Source: Heliocidaris erythrogramma (lineage: Eukaryota; Echinodermata; Echinoidea; Camarodonta; Echinometridae). Taken from it: DNA of 64,000 nucleotides. Numbering within the stretch: position 1 is the stretch's first letter; each line of letters starts with the position of its first letter. The notes under the pieces are model-generated. The model was not told where the DNA came from, searched no databases, and was given only the letters and a program-made list of their open reading frames with translations. Location of the stretch: positions 29,283,927 to 29,347,926 of the forward strand of contig CM046870.1 of NCBI GenBank assembly GCA_025617745.1, in the 5' to 3' direction. Below, piece by piece: positions 1 to 13,600 of this stretch. A program made the position numbers and the translations under genes.

Positions 1-590
1 ATTTATATTGAAGTTAAGATGCATGCCCTACGTCCTGTTATACTAAATAAGTATGCTTCTTCGTAAAAACCCCAATGCCTTAGAATACTAGTGATTTGAA
101 TCTCTCCTTTAGCCCCTATCAATTACATGCATTTCTTGTTATTTGGCGATGATGTAACGAAAAAAAGTAAGAATGAAGGGATGAATCACGTTCTTTTGAG
201 TACAATATAAACATGGAGGATAGTTTAAAGGTTTTTTAAAGGGTGACACCCTTATAAATTCGAACTAGATATTCACCAATTCACAATCTTGGTCTGAATT
301 CGCTGCGACACTTTAGATTTATTTGACTTCTCTTTGCTCTGGTCTCATCCAAAATAACTTGTAATCAAAATGTAGATTTTCTTTTTTTTCGCACACCATT
401 TGGGATAGAAAACAAAACCCAATGCCAATCAATTTCAATAAATAAATCCAAAACCATAGACCCAGTGACGGTTGCTTGTCAGACCATAGACGCGTTTGTC
501 ACAATTATTTAGCAACGATTTGCATTAATATGACATATTCTATAAGTTCTGATTACCTACTACAACAATTAACTTATATTTGCTATCTTC
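1..590. other. AT-rich DNA, nothing recognised
   Basis: No open reading frame of convincing composition, no inverted-repeat element and no tandem array is visible. The sequence is AT-rich, with short A or T runs only. Confidence 0.5.
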
Positions 591-595
591 TCTAA

Positions 596-705
596 GTCGT
601 TCGGTAGAGAGTCGGAAAGGTCTCCACACACATTGCTTTGGACGTGTTGGATTAGGGGTTCGAGACTAGGATGCATGATTGTATTTTAGGGGATGTTAAG
701 TTCTA
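596..705 (+). repeat. Possible decayed tRNA-like SINE head
   Basis: A Pol III B-box-like stretch (ggttcgagact, 657-667) follows a segment at 600-615 resembling a tRNA D-arm region (cggtagagagtcgg). The text after the B box (ggatgttaag near 692) recalls the 'ggacgttaaa' body of many invertebrate SINEs, also seen near 28.4 kb. The A box is poor and no tail or target-site duplication is visible. It may equally be a chance match. Confidence 0.3.
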
Positions 706-1930
706 ATACAAATAAAATATATATTTTGAGCTATTTTAAAGCTATTAATGAGACTTGTTCACGGCCTTGCTGAAAGCAGCTTTTAGCTGATAGCAGGTCT
801 TTTACCGTGATTAAACAAATAAAATGCAAATACTTGTTCTATCATGGCCGCATTTTCCATTGTTCGCGTGCGAAATATAACTTAAAGAGAACATCTGCCA
901 AACACCTTATTAATTTTGTCTACTACTAATATATAGGCTCTTCAAAAGATAGTCCAATCCGCGTAAGTAATTTTTTTTCTTTTCTTTGTATGTGAAATTG
1001 TATATTTATGCAACACTTCTATGAATGCTGCATTGGGAAATTCGTAAGCTTCATATATTTTATTTTTTCATTGATGCTGTCTCTTAGAGCAATCCATTCG
1101 AAGAATATTTTCCATCTGTACCATGTCCTATAAGTGGGTCGGAGACCTCGTTTCATTTGTACTTTTTATCTTCATTTTGATTTTAGTTGTTTAATTATGA
1201 AAATAACCTGTGCATATCAAAATTAACACAAACTTCAGAATAACGACAGATTACTCGTTATTTCGTGTTGTGCTCAATCCAAGATGGGTTCAATATCCTT
1301 ATTCATCGTCTTATTCTTTTGAAAAGGTTGTATGATATTGTGTTCTACTAAGAAGGAAAATATCCAATATTTAATTCGTGTCTTATGGCTTAAACAGAAA
1401 TGAGAGATGCAGGCGGAATTTTATTCATGACTGCAGGTATTGCATATCGTATTATAAATGTGCCAAGTTGCATACAGTCCCCTACCCACAAGGAATGTAA
1501 AGGAAATATGTAACAAGCTGAGAAATTAATATGGAGCTACCCTCGGTTATCATAATTGCAAGAGTAATTTGTCAATTAACTAGTCCTGACAGCCCTCGCG
1601 TAAGTTACATTCTCCAGGAGATTGTCAAATTGGCACTCCTATGGAAATCCTGCTCTAGTTTTTATGCCATCATAATTTGTTTCAATCCATTTCACGTCTG
1701 TTATGTAATGCAGGTTAAATCTCTCCTCACTCTTGATTTTATTAATAATGTTGGAACATAGAAGTGGAGACAAGTTCATTATACCTACCATTCAACATTT
1801 TAACATTGTGAAAGTAATTCAATTGTGTATTCTGATTTTAAAAATATAAAAACAACAACAAAGCTTTAAGAAACATGATTATCATTCACTATTGGTGATA
1901 TATGAAACGTTAACGTTTACTTTTAAACAA
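706..1930. other. AT-rich DNA, nothing recognised
   Basis: Only one short reading frame (76 codons at 1531-1761) occurs, without recognisable motifs. No element ends or tandem repeats were found. Confidence 0.45.
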
Positions 1931-1992
1931 TAAAGTTGTTCGTACCGCGGTACGGATAACTCGCAGATCGGAGATAGTCTCAAGAGTCTCAA

Positions 1993-2284
1993 GAGGTGTC
2001 GTGGTCTGTAGAGGTGTCGTGGTCTAGTGGATAGTCACCGGACTGTGGATCACATGGTTCGCGGTTCGAATCCCGCCGCGGCGCTAATGTCCTTTGGCAA
2101 GACATTCATCTACATTTGCCACTCTCCACCCAGGTGGAGTAAATGGGTACCCGGTAGGAAGAAATTCATTGAACGCCTTAGCGCCTATCATGGCAGCTCG
2201 GCTAGAGCCGGGGTAATAATGTGATACTTTGTATTAAGCGCAGTAGAGTATATTTGTATAGTAGCTGCGCTATATAAATGGGCA

Positions 2285-2315
<31 letters not shown>

Positions 2316-2316
2316 A
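1993..2316 (+). mobile_element. tRNA-derived SINE with (ATT)n tail
   Basis: This is the best SINE copy in the window. A tRNA-like head contains an A box (tggtctagtgg, 2020-2030) and a perfect B box (ggttcgaatcc, 2063-2073), 32 bases apart as in tRNA genes. A tRNA-unrelated body follows (caagacattcatc, ccacccaggtgg), then a 3' part with tgcgctatataaatgg, and finally about ten ATT units (2284-2313). The first 15 bases of the head are duplicated in tandem (1993-2007 and 2011-2025), so either two heads were joined or the promoter was locally duplicated. SINEs of this build are copied by the machinery of a partner LINE, and the ATT tail is the likely priming end. Five weaker relatives occur in the window. 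Confidence 0.85.
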
Positions 2317-5290
2317 AATGAATGTTAAATGTATTCTATATTATTTTCCTCTTCGCAATTCTCGTGTTTCCATATGTTTTTTTTCCAGATTTCATAACAT
2401 AACTTTCGAAATTTAGACTTTGGTTGAAATGTGTTCTATCAATAGGGAATTGGAAACTAACTGAATAGTATATATTAAGAAAATCGTTCAGAATTGTATT
2501 AGACGAGGATGCAAAATGAACCTTTAAAAAACATAATTATGACAAATGGCTCTCAAATATCACGCTCCTTTTTTGATGGAGCGTGTTCCAAGTTGGAGGA
2601 AAATACCTGGATCAAAAGGAATACTATTAGCCTGATATAATGTGATAAAACGTGGAATCCAAAACTCTCTGACAAGCAACAAAGCATCAAGCAAAATTAA
2701 AAAAAAAGGAAAAAAAAAAAAGAAAGACGTCTCCGTCTCCGTAGTCCAAAATCTCTGACAAGCAACTTGAACAAGACATGCAACTTTCGTGGTGGGGGGG
2801 GGGGGGGGGGGGGGGGGGGAATTCGTCCAACGGTATTTCTGCCCACGTCGTGATAAGAATTATATACATTAAAGTTTATATTAATTTGCTATCGAGGTTT
2901 CATAATAATCAGAGAGACAGAGAGAGAGAGAGAGGAGACATAAGAAATGAAAAGCTTCATTGAAAGAAAAAAAGTAGGACCGTCAAGGGGGACTGTCCTC
3001 TCATACGGCCGATCCGTGAACTTTGCGTCATCTACGTGGAGCGAATGTGACTCAGAATGTACGCATGGACGTCTCGGACAGAATATTGTCAAATGCTGCT
3101 CATGATTTAACATTCCCGCTGCATGAACGCCAAAACACCAAATACCTCTCTGGTTGCTTTATTTGGCCGTCAGCGATGTAAAATGATCAAGCACGTTATT
3201 GATTCAACCCCTGGTTATGTAAATACCACCAAGCAGTGCCCCCGTATTAGGCACCATTACTGTATGGCCAGGAGTGTGGCGTTCAAAAAAACAGGGGATG
3301 CTAAATGGAAAGAACGCCCCATAACACGTTGCCATGATTAACCGATATTCCTCGGGAAAAGACGAATGGGCGGGGGTAACTAAATCACAGGATTACAATG
3401 CTTTCTCTTTTTCTCTTCTCTCGTATCGATCATACGAGGGTCGTACAGAAGGGTATTCGATTTCGGTCAAAATGTCGACGGATGCACTTCGATGAGGCAC
3501 TTTTGTGACATCAGCCACTCAATTGGAAATGAAATATCTTTAACAGAAAATGACACCTGAAGAACAAAACTATTGTCTCCTTATCGGGGCATAGATAAAG
3601 AATACAGAAATTTCATTATTCTCATGTTCTCAACATAAACTCGTAGTAGTGTTCGGAGCGATTGCGCGTCTTTGTCTCCAATTGAAGATTTTTCTTCAGA
3701 ATAGTTCTTACTTCTGTTCGGGGAGACAGCCGTTATTGACGGACAATAGCTGGTTTCCGTAAAGTTCGGCATCATTGAACACTCTTGAACTGTTAGCCGC
3801 GCTGTCCACACCATCGCTGCATATAAACCCTATATCATCAACTTGTCAGATTTGTCTTTTGTTAAAAAATAATCTTTTAAAATCCCCATGGTACCTTAAA
3901 CTTGAAAATTTGTTACAGCCATATGCCATATCTGTAGTTGTCATCTACCAAAAATTAGAGTGCACACGCCATGGTCAATTTTTATTTACAATTAACAAAA
4001 AGAAAATTAATGTAAATCGGATAAATCATTGCAACAGGATTTCTACTTAATGCTGCAGCGAGTAGTAAGGTTAAAAAGTCACGTGTGTTAACTGATGCAG
4101 AACTCTTCTCGTTATCGAAGGACATCCATTGTCCTCAAATAACGGTCGTCCCCAGGATTCACATTAAAAAAAACACAACAGGTTGTGCAAGATATCTTGA
4201 ACTAGAGCTGATATTTTGCAAAGAAGTCCTGGAGATGAACAACCTGGGATGACATTAACGTTATGTTTATAATACTTAAATAAAAATATACAGAACATCG
4301 GCCCTTGAAGTAACCCATGAAAAGGCAATTTTCAATCATAAGCACACTGGAATAGTCAAATAAAAGTAAATGAATGACGTATCTTGCATGCTATATTATC
4401 ATGTTTATTACTGTTATTATTAGGCCATCCCGTTTTCCTAATGACTTTAAAGATGTATTTTCCCCTTCGAATAGTATTATATTCTTTGGTTAGACTAGAT
4501 CAGATCTTTTTTCACATTTAAATTAAGAGAAGGTTGAGTTCTTGGGAAAGGTGAAAAATAATTTTGAGAGCTTTCCCATTCCTTTTATGTCAGTTTGGAA
4601 GAACATCATAGTAGAAATGTCCCATGAAAAGCGTTGCTCTTCCAATGCCCTCATATTCAAAATATGACGAGAAATTTGCAGAAATGTTCGGGCCGAACAT
4701 TCATGCAAAATTGTGTGTACAGTCCCATCTACCTATTTCTATGTGCAGTGCATGTGATTTTCGGCGGGATTGGGCCAATTTATTATCATTTTGATGATTC
4801 CAAAGCCTCACATAATACAACAATACTTATGTAGACATGATCAGCTCTTCCCAGTTGCTTTGAGACAGTTTCCTTCACACAGTAATCGCATGGCGAGAAC
4901 TAAAATATATTTTTAAATGTTGCTCGATAAACATTTCATGCATCAAAGATTGTCGCATATGCTGCGTGGGGTACGTGCATACCCGGAAGACAGCTTTGCC
5001 CCTCGGAATGGTATTCTAGTCCTATTAAGTGAATATCCACCTGTCAATTCGACGTGGCTGTCTCGAGATTGAATGCATGCTGATATTCTATAACACATGA
5101 ATTCATGTAGCCATTTAGTCAAAACGGTTGATGTAATACGGGATGAAATCAATTCAACCGCTCGTTTTTCCCCCCAACCATGGGCTGACCCATCTTAGTA
5201 CGCGGGTCGAAGCGGGTCATTGCCGGGTGCCTTCTGGGGCACAATCCTTTTGTTTCATTGACTACACATTCCAGCGCCTTGGGCAGTGTA
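2317..5290. other. Unclassified AT-rich DNA with simple repeats
   Basis: It contains a 26-base G run (2794-2819), an impure GA tract (about 2911-2937) and several short reading frames with no recognisable domain. Overlapping frames on both strands (for example 2687-3113 and 5143-5346) look like chance openings. Confidence 0.4.
2794..2819 (+). repeat. 26-base uninterrupted G run
   Basis: Pure poly-G of 26 bases. It is the longest of about ten G or C homopolymers in the window. Such tracts can form G-quadruplexes and are error-prone in sequencing, so the exact length is uncertain. Confidence 0.9.
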
Positions 5291-5585
5291 GGGTGAAAGG
5301 ACAGGTAAGCAAATTGCTTAGGATAAATTAGTAATATATATACCAATTTAGGAGTAAGAGAGAAGAAAAAGGGAGAATATAAAGAGAGATAGAAAGCAAC
5401 AGAAATGGAGTGAAAGACATGTCGAGGGAGAGTGTGACGTTCAAGCGTTTTTGAGGGAAGGGACAGGTAAGCAGTTTACTTAAGATAAATAGTATATCAG
5501 AATGATAAATACAAATTAGCGGTAAGAGAGAAGAAAACAGGGGAAAAGAGAAAAGAGAAAATAATAGAGATGGAGAGAAATGAAA
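5290..5585. repeat. Imperfect tandem duplication, about 160 bp spacing
   Basis: Two diverged copies start at about 5294 and 5457. Both begin with ggacaggtaagca and share the order gataaat, ggtaagagagaagaaaa and a terminal GA-rich stretch with aatggag or gatggag. The intervening and following DNA is purine-rich on the + strand. The pair lies immediately upstream of a decayed SINE. Confidence 0.6.
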
Positions 5586-5689
5586 AGAATGAAAAAAGAA
5601 AAGAATATGATAAGAATGATAAAAGGAAGAAATACAGATTCATAAACTGAGAATACGAGAAGGGAAACAGAGAATGTGGTGGGGGTTCT

Positions 5690-5960
5690 GGTAGCGGTCG
5701 TGGTCTACTGGCTAAGCTGGGAAAAACCCGCCGTTCAAAATATAATTATGTCATTAATACGATGGCGGAACTATAAAAACATTTATTGTATTTACATTGT
5801 AATTAAAGCATGAACTTGTCATTTTTGTCATTTGTTGTATTTACATTGTAAAGCGCAGAGAGAGAGAGAGAGACTGCATAGTTTATGATGCGCTGTATAA
5901 ATCCATCTTTATTTTGATAATGGTTATTATTATCATAATGATGATTATTCATTTGACCTG
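5690..5960 (+). mobile_element. Decayed copy of the tRNA-derived SINE
   Basis: The head is recognisable from gtcgtggtctactggctaagc (A-box region near 5702) but the B box is ruined. The 3' part survives as aagcgcag, interrupted by a GA microsatellite (5858-5872), then gcgctgtataaatcc and a degenerate ATT-type tail. Order and orientation match the copy at 1993-2316. Confidence 0.6.
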
Positions 5961-8900
5961 AGATGAAATAAAAGATATGCGGGATATCATTTATTTGTGC
6001 GATAATTAAAATTCATTTTCCTGTATAACCTGACAAGAACTAAATGGATGATGAAGACGGCACACGTCGTCTAGACAATATTGACTCATCATGCAAGGGG
6101 AATATGTCGACGTGTGTGTAAAGAGAAAATGGAGATTTTTAATGCGAAGCGATCTCGAGAGTACTTAGAAGGGTTCAATATGACATGAAATAAACTGTTA
6201 GAAATGTCATGAAGTTACACGTGCATAGTGGTGACTATATGCGTTCATAAGTTCGATGTGGGTGAGGCTGGGTGTACGTGAGTGCGTGTATGAGTGTGTG
6301 TGTCTGGGTATATGTGCTTGCATGATTTTTTTTTGACGTTTTAGTAAATAATTATAACACTACTTTTTATGTGTACAATAAAAGGGAAGACTCTTATTTT
6401 CAAAGTCGAAAATTAAAGTTGATTTTATTTTTGTTACTTTTGATTCCCTCAAAAAGTAGTGGCGTTCTTTTTTTTTCTAATGAAAATTCATCGAAACACG
6501 ATGTCACAAACTTATTGGTATTTTTTCATGAGCAAATATGCTACTCTTGTGAGTTAGTAATCTCATTTAACGAGGCCCATTTATGCTCTAGATAGATTAA
6601 AAAAAAAAACAACAGCAGAACCCTCGAAGTAATCTTCATCTGACGTTCTTCCAATGAAATGAATCTTGGAAATGACGTCTTCAAATTATATTTGACGAAG
6701 ATTCCTCCTGCAAGGGCGACATGCCTTCACTCATCTAATTGACACATTCAACCTTGTCTACAAACAACGGGGAAGATGATTGTGAATCTAATTTGATGCC
6801 TGTCATATAATGTCACGCCTTTCAAAATGAGAACAACAATTATTGCAACGCACAGACGAGCAATGAAATAAACTTGTAAGAAAGAGAATGCCTGTATGGC
6901 CAATGGCTACATTCGTTCAAAACCCCAATCATCGAAAATTGGGACCAATTACTTAGAAAGTACAAATATGAGACGCGAGTATGGTTTGGCGTCGCATTGG
7001 GGGTATTTTGGTTGAAATTGAATTCTGCCAAAACATGCGTCTTTTTGCTGGTCTCTAATGTCCTCACCCGCAGGCTATATAATGTCCCAAATGGAATGTT
7101 TTGGCTGAACTGGGACAGAATCGATGCGAGGAATAATTGTTTTTGCGATTTGAACGTTCCATCGTGACATGGCAACGGCGGAAGGTTGTTGTGTGAGACG
7201 GTATTGTCTAATTTTCTGCGCCCATGTTCGTTTATTGAACATTCATTCGGATGCTCCTGGGGAACTGCGTATCGTCGCTACCCTAGGATCTTCCTCAGAA
7301 AGGCTATGGGGACACATCATCCCGACGTATCAGTTTCTCTCCCATCCTTGTCTTCCCTCGAGATGATGACGTTCACGGTCCAGATAGTTTCTATCATGAC
7401 ATGGTCTGATTCGCAGTCAGTAAATGTTTGGTGAGATGTAACGCGCGCAAGGATGGACATAAATCGTATTAATCGGCCAATTTCTACCCATCAACACGTC
7501 CTCCCTCGGATATTTTGGGAAATATGATGAGGAGATCACACCCAGTGATATAAATGACATTCTTCTTATCGTTTCGTTGCAATTGTGATTCTGTAAATCG
7601 GGCAATAGGTTGACAGCTCATCTCTTTTTTCTCATCAAATCTTCTTTTCATTTTCATTTCAGTACGGCTGATTGAGATATGCCGCCGGATTCCTATACAT
7701 TAAAGAATTAAAAAAAAACATGACCAGGATTCATGTTAGGTAAATTAGTTATTTGGTTCATGGATAATTATATTGATACTCTTTTTGCCACTTGGAGCGT
7801 GGAAGCTTTTTCAAACAACAGTAACATGTCGTCTGTTACGTGAAAGCTATCTATTTTTATAAAAAATAATATAGAACCAAACTCAGCCATATTTTATAAA
7901 CTTATCATCTGAGTATGATAATTGATTTATTAAACCAATTCCAAATTCAAAATGTTAACTATGAATCTGCCTTCAAACGTAACTAATTCACTACGGGAAT
8001 TTGATATATCAAAGTAATTCCTTTTGGATTGAAATTGAAACACCCTTAGGAAAGTATGTATTTTGTATTTCAGAGAAATGGTTATATAAGATAATATCAA
8101 TTCCACCCACATCTCTTAGATTATAAGACTCCAGACATTTAAAAACATCATTGAAGCGCGAACACAACAATAGTTCTATATTAGATAAAACAATATAACA
8201 GACAAATAATATTTCTTTATAACAGACGAGACTTTCTCGCCGTTTTTTTTACTTTCCTACTTGTCCACGTGCCTACAGTTTTAATTTCATGGCTTTCGTG
8301 CAATGATATTCTCCATTCTATTGTTCTGGTGACTGAATTAATCATGAAATTATCGACAGCCTTTCGTGAAAGAGTGACTGTCACAACCCTGGTAATAGTG
8401 ACATATTTCTGTTGCTATAGTTGCAGTTTTCTCTATATTTATTTTACACCATATACCATCTGACGCGTTCACTTGACAACCAAATGCCTCCAAGTGTGGA
8501 AGCTTCTTCATTTTACCCCTAAATTTCCAATCCCAAAGAGCGTATATGGCATTCGCCGTTGTAAATTTGCATGTTTTCCTTATAGATAGATTTATAGAGT
8601 ACAATAAATTTCTCTCGCGTCGTCAAAGTTTTTATGTCTATACCGTTATAGTGTCTTCTTCACGTGTTGGAGAAAACGAAATACTGTAGGTTTAACTTTC
8701 AACAATTTAGAGTAACAATTCTGATGGGGTTGGTCGTATTTGTGGGGCATGATGCATATCAGGTTTATGTTTTTGAGTGTCAATAAACCTCAAAACTTTT
8801 ATTTTTGAAATTCAACTACCATTGATGTCGCCCTGAAACTACAAAATAAATCAGTCTTGCACTAAAAGACGAGTCCGCTTGGGTCGGCAAAGGTGAGACT

Positions 8901-9296
8901 ACAACAAATTTTCATGTGATCAGTTTGTGTCCAGTTCTTTACTGTGTAAGTCATCAGCTCAGAGCTTCAGTACATTAATGCACCCAGCAAGTATGAGAGA
9001 AAGCTCAAATACATCATTAATAAATTATTATAAAGGGAGAAACTATCGTGCTTTTGTCGATCTTTCTCTTCCCTTCTTTCATTTTTTTTCTAACAGGCGT
9101 GCCATATTGCCATATTTTTCAGGTACGATGTTAAGATCATGTTGCAAGTATTAAATCATATGGGCAAAGTCAAAGGCATATATTTGTTTCTTTTTACTGA
9201 TCTATTCTCTAATGATATCAATAAACAAACAGGTCTTCGAGTCACCCTTTCATAGCCTTGTCTGTTGGCTAAATTCTATCGATATAATTTGCCTTC
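5961..9296. other. Unclassified AT-rich DNA
   Basis: There are several short frames up to 111 codons (6840-7175, minus) with protein-like composition but no domain I recognise, no splice context I can defend and no repeats. A purine-pyrimidine TG-rich stretch lies near 6265-6305. I cannot distinguish unique non-coding DNA from old, unrecognisable transposon sequence. Confidence 0.4.
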
Positions 9297-10161
9297 TACA
9301 CTGTAAAAAAAATTCGTAGAAATTATTGGTCAACAGATTGCCTTGATTATTTTAAGTATTTGTCACAGGAAATTTTAAGTAGAATTATTTTGCTTAATAA
9401 ATTTAATTCAGTTAAATTGAGTTACATTAACATTAAAGTATTGTAATCATGATAGATAACAATTTTTTAAAATATGACATGCTTAAACTTGTACCCATCT
9501 AATCTAACATTAAGTGACACTTTTTCAATTTCCATCCATGAGCTAGGATTTACCCAATTATCTATCATCATCACCAACAAACACTATTACTTACGTTTTA
9601 ATTTGACAACTACTGAAAGTGCTCCGAATTATATATATACTCGATCGTATCATCCTTAAAAGAAAATTGGTTGACAATTTTCCTGAAATATCAAGTTTTG
9701 CTTTTTTTTTAATTGAGTGACAATTAAAAATTGTCTTATCTTCTTAGCTTTGCTTAAATGAATTAGGAAATATTTTAAACTTCTTAAATTTTTGTTCAAC
9801 CACAAAAAAGAATTGTTTTGTTTAAAAAAGAGATTAATTTGGTCTTAATGAATATTCATGAATTATGTGAATACTTATATTATGCACTGCATCAGTCTTC
9901 ACTTACAATAAATTGTTTGAGTAATACGTATAACTTCTTCTTTTGAGTTAATAGTACTAAATTGATAGAAGTTGAAATTACTCAAATTTTCTTTTTGTAT
10001 TTATTTTACTATAAAATGTCACGTATATTCTACTAAATTGAAAGTTTGAGTTAGTAAGACATAAATCGAGTGCGTAAGTGGCAACACTTATGTTTTGAAG
10101 TAAATTCTACATGGGAAAAATAAGTAAAAATTACCAATGGGCATATTATTTTTACAGTGTA
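9297..10161. mobile_element. Non-autonomous DNA transposon, CACTGTAAAAA termini
   Basis: The left end reads ta-cactgtaaaaaaaatt and the right end is its inverted match (ttatttttacagtg-ta). A TA dinucleotide flanks both ends, consistent with a TA target-site duplication of the Tc1/mariner type. The interior is 860 bp of AT-rich DNA without a transposase frame, so the copy must have depended on an enzyme made elsewhere. The same termini occur at 28115-28862 and 31971-32483. Confidence 0.7.
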
Positions 10162-10584
10162 TGTTTGGACATTCGGGTGGGCAAGAAGGCGGTATCAGAT
10201 ACATTTCTGGTTTGCCATCTGCGCTAACGTCTGTACGCTACTTGCGATTTCTAAGAACAACGTACACACGGGCTTAATACCGGAAAGTTCAACGCACTAG
10301 ATTTGACATTCACCGAAAGAACGTCGAGGACATGACGTCGACGAGATAAATGTATTCTCGCTGTACCATTTATAAGGTTTAAGGAATATATTATACTGGT
10401 AGAAAATAGCTTTAAAATTCATTAGATAAAAGCATTAAATATGTAACAAACTTAAAACGGATAATACATGCACTTTTCAGCCACTTAAGATTCTTAGTTC
10501 ATGTAGATGTGCAATTGCTTGCGGTCGTAAGGTTTTCCACCCAGTCTTTGGCCCAGTCTCCCACCATATTAATAATAAAATAAA
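10162..10584. other. Unclassified DNA
   Basis: Nothing recognisable apart from a CG-rich stretch near 10310-10345 containing atgacgtcgacg. No reading frame of note. Confidence 0.4.
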
Positions 10585-10665
10585 CATCGTGGTCATGTGG
10601 GTGTATATCCGGACTGTGGACTCACAAGTCCGAGTCCGAATCCCACCAACGTCATATTAAAGTGA
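10585..10665 (+). mobile_element. SINE head fragment (tRNA-like)
   Basis: The sequence cgtggtcatgtgggtgtatatccggactgtggactcacaag and a B-box-like gtccgaatccc (10632-10642) align with the head of the SINE at 1993. The A box is mutated. Body and tail are not recognisable, so this is a truncated or decayed copy. Confidence 0.55.
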
Positions 10666-13600
10666 CATATTAATCTGCATTGCTATTTTTTTCTTTTTCA
10701 CACAGGAACGGGTAAGATATAATAATTGATGGTGAATGTCTTTTATGAATTAATTAATTCATGGGTATGGTATATACAAAATTAACGCGTTGCCCACGGT
10801 AACCTGGTGGTCCCTGTATAAAAGGCCTATGGTACCAAAATAATTCAGTTACCAAAGGGTTAATACCTACCAGGTTATCTGCACCACTTTTCTTTTCCAG
10901 ATATGCAGAGTTCATTTCGTTGCTAAATAAAGATATTCATCGTCCAATTTTTATACCATTGCGTACGTGTAGGCCTATGATATATAATGTCTGGTGTAGG
11001 CAACTATGAAATGTGATTTTAATAACAAATACATGTATTATATGGCCATGTCATCCCCGTCATTGCCGTCATCATGAATATGACATTAGTTACGATTACC
11101 ATCATCTTATGATCAGATTAGTTTCAAATCATGTCAGTGACCTTCCTTAATTTTCAAAACGATGAAAAACCGGTTGTGTATACCTCTGGTGTGGTACAAT
11201 GAACGAAACATTTTTCCTTCATCATGGATATGTAGAACTGAGCCGATGAACGTATAGAATGGCAGATCTCTCTGTTTTTCCTACCCACGCACTTCAATAC
11301 AACTCGACAACCCTTTCTCAATTTACTCCTTATTTATTGTAGAAACATCCTGCCTTGACAAGCTTGTAAATACTCATGACATCCTGAGGGCTAAACCATC
11401 AGGATGTGAAAAATGCAGGAATGCGTCACACCTCGTCAAAATGATAGATGGTGTGGAGAAAGGATAAAAAGGGGAAAGAAAATGTATTTCATTATTTGCT
11501 CTTTTGTGTGCGGAAGAGTGTGCATAGCTTTTAAACACGTCAACTTTGCCATCTGTGTTTTTTTTTCTTCTCCCTTCCGACGTTTCGATAACCCGTTTCC
11601 CCAAGCGGTCCTTCAAAGGATACGATGGGACATCTTGAAAAAGTACACGACCGATGTTAAATTCATGACTCTTTATCTCTGACATTTCATTCGTCTTTCA
11701 ATGGTCATCAAAATCACAACGGATTTGTATGTATGGCCGAAAAGCTCGTTAAACATTTTGAGTCTTTATCCTGCTCTGAATTTATTGTATTTCTTGATCT
11801 CATTCACTTCTAAGTAAGAAAAGAAGTAATAAATGTAAAATATATTCTAAGAACAGCATTGAAAGTACAAGGTGGCATAAATAAGCAGGTTATGTTTCTA
11901 GAGAGCAATGACATTGGTCTTAGTCATATCCGTGTTTAACCATTTCGTCAGCAAACACTTGTCCTCAAACCAAATTATAAATTCAGATCTACTATCAGTA
12001 AGTACATTTTATGTTAATACTTTAAAAAGCTAAAAATGGGAGGGTCGAGGGGATGAGGGTCGTAAACAATGCCAAAATGCAATCCTCAATTAGTTATTTT
12101 GTATTTGAAGACCACTTATCCAAGCTGTCCATTAATGACCAATAACTTTCCTTTGAAGGTTTTGTAAGTGATAGGCAATTTTGTGAGTGTAAAAGAATAC
12201 TGCTGCTGCTGCTCGAGTATTTTCAGCAGAAGTCAGCAAAATCCTTGTATGAAACATAAATTTGATATCTCTCTGCGAATGACAGGTACGTTATACATGT
12301 ATATGGGCTAGCTGAAATATGGCTAATAACTTATATCATGTTAAGATCTCGGCGTAATATGATTCTGAGGCCAATTATAGAACGTCAGCTTATTGGTGGT
12401 ATGGACGTATTGCATTACATTAAGCGAAACTTTGAATCATGATCTTAAGCCGTGATTTAAGGCGTATGGTGAGACATAGCAGCGGGAAAACGTGATGTAT
12501 TAACATCAAAAGAGATTTCAGGCACAGATATCAGATAGGGATCACAATGTTTAATGCTATATATGTACTATTACATGACCATTAGATATCATAAAATATA
12601 TGTCAGATACATTGCCGATTTTAGTTGAGTACACGTGATAATAAATTTCTTGACATCATGCGCATGCAGATTACATAGATCAATCGAAGCTCAAAACGAT
12701 CTTCTAAAATATCACACAATGTATTGCCTTAAGGAAAATTAACAAACTAGAAACTGGTTTTTAAACTCAGCTTCCCACATGTATTAATGTTCATAATTAG
12801 AACATGAAAACATTTTTTTAACGTACTTGAGCTATTTCATTCTTTTTATGACGACGACATTCGTATTTGAACTCGTCATATTTAAGTTTTGATTTTCCAT
12901 GTGGCCATGTGCCTTTTAATGTGACGCATGAGTTTGACCTATTCATCTTAACATAACAAGAACTTTTGAAAGTCTACTTGTTCACCAACCTGGTGGGTGT
13001 TTTGATACCTTGGAGGGAAATTTGCCCAACGTCTTTTAATTAGGTTTCTCGTTTCCTGTGCCAGTGGATCATCAACATAGAAAACCAATGAGCAGGATAT
13101 GGGTGCAGCTGTGTATACATGGCATAAAACGGGTTGTACACCGCTCGAAATGCGTCCAGATGTGGAATACTACAGCAGTGGGAACAGGCTCGTCGTACGT
13201 GCGGCATTCATCATTTTACACGTACGATAAATCCAAATCTACATATTGTCTGCACTACAAAATGGCGGGATTCGGAAAGCTGTTTTTGGGGCTGTCTCGC
13301 AAGATTGATTTTATGGCCACTAATGTTTGACATCGTGTAAACAGGGTTACTTCATCATGTCGGAAATGCGGAAAACCCTGATAAATAACTCATGCGTCCT
13401 TCGTTTGCTAATTCACTAACGCGTGTAAGTCATGTAAGTGATCACTGGAAAACCCGTCTTGCCGTAGAAAAGTAATGGGCCAAATTGACATGATCACAGT
13501 TGACAGGCTTGACTATAGCTACCTTGGTAGAGCCGACTGAAATAGCACTTAAACACTTATCTTAATCTTTAAGAGATTCCCTAGGCTTGCCCGACGTCAC

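Noticed and set aside
2008-2083. tRNA gene
   Set aside because: A and B boxes are good, but there is no acceptor-stem pairing and a SINE body with an ATT tail follows, so it is the head of a SINE.
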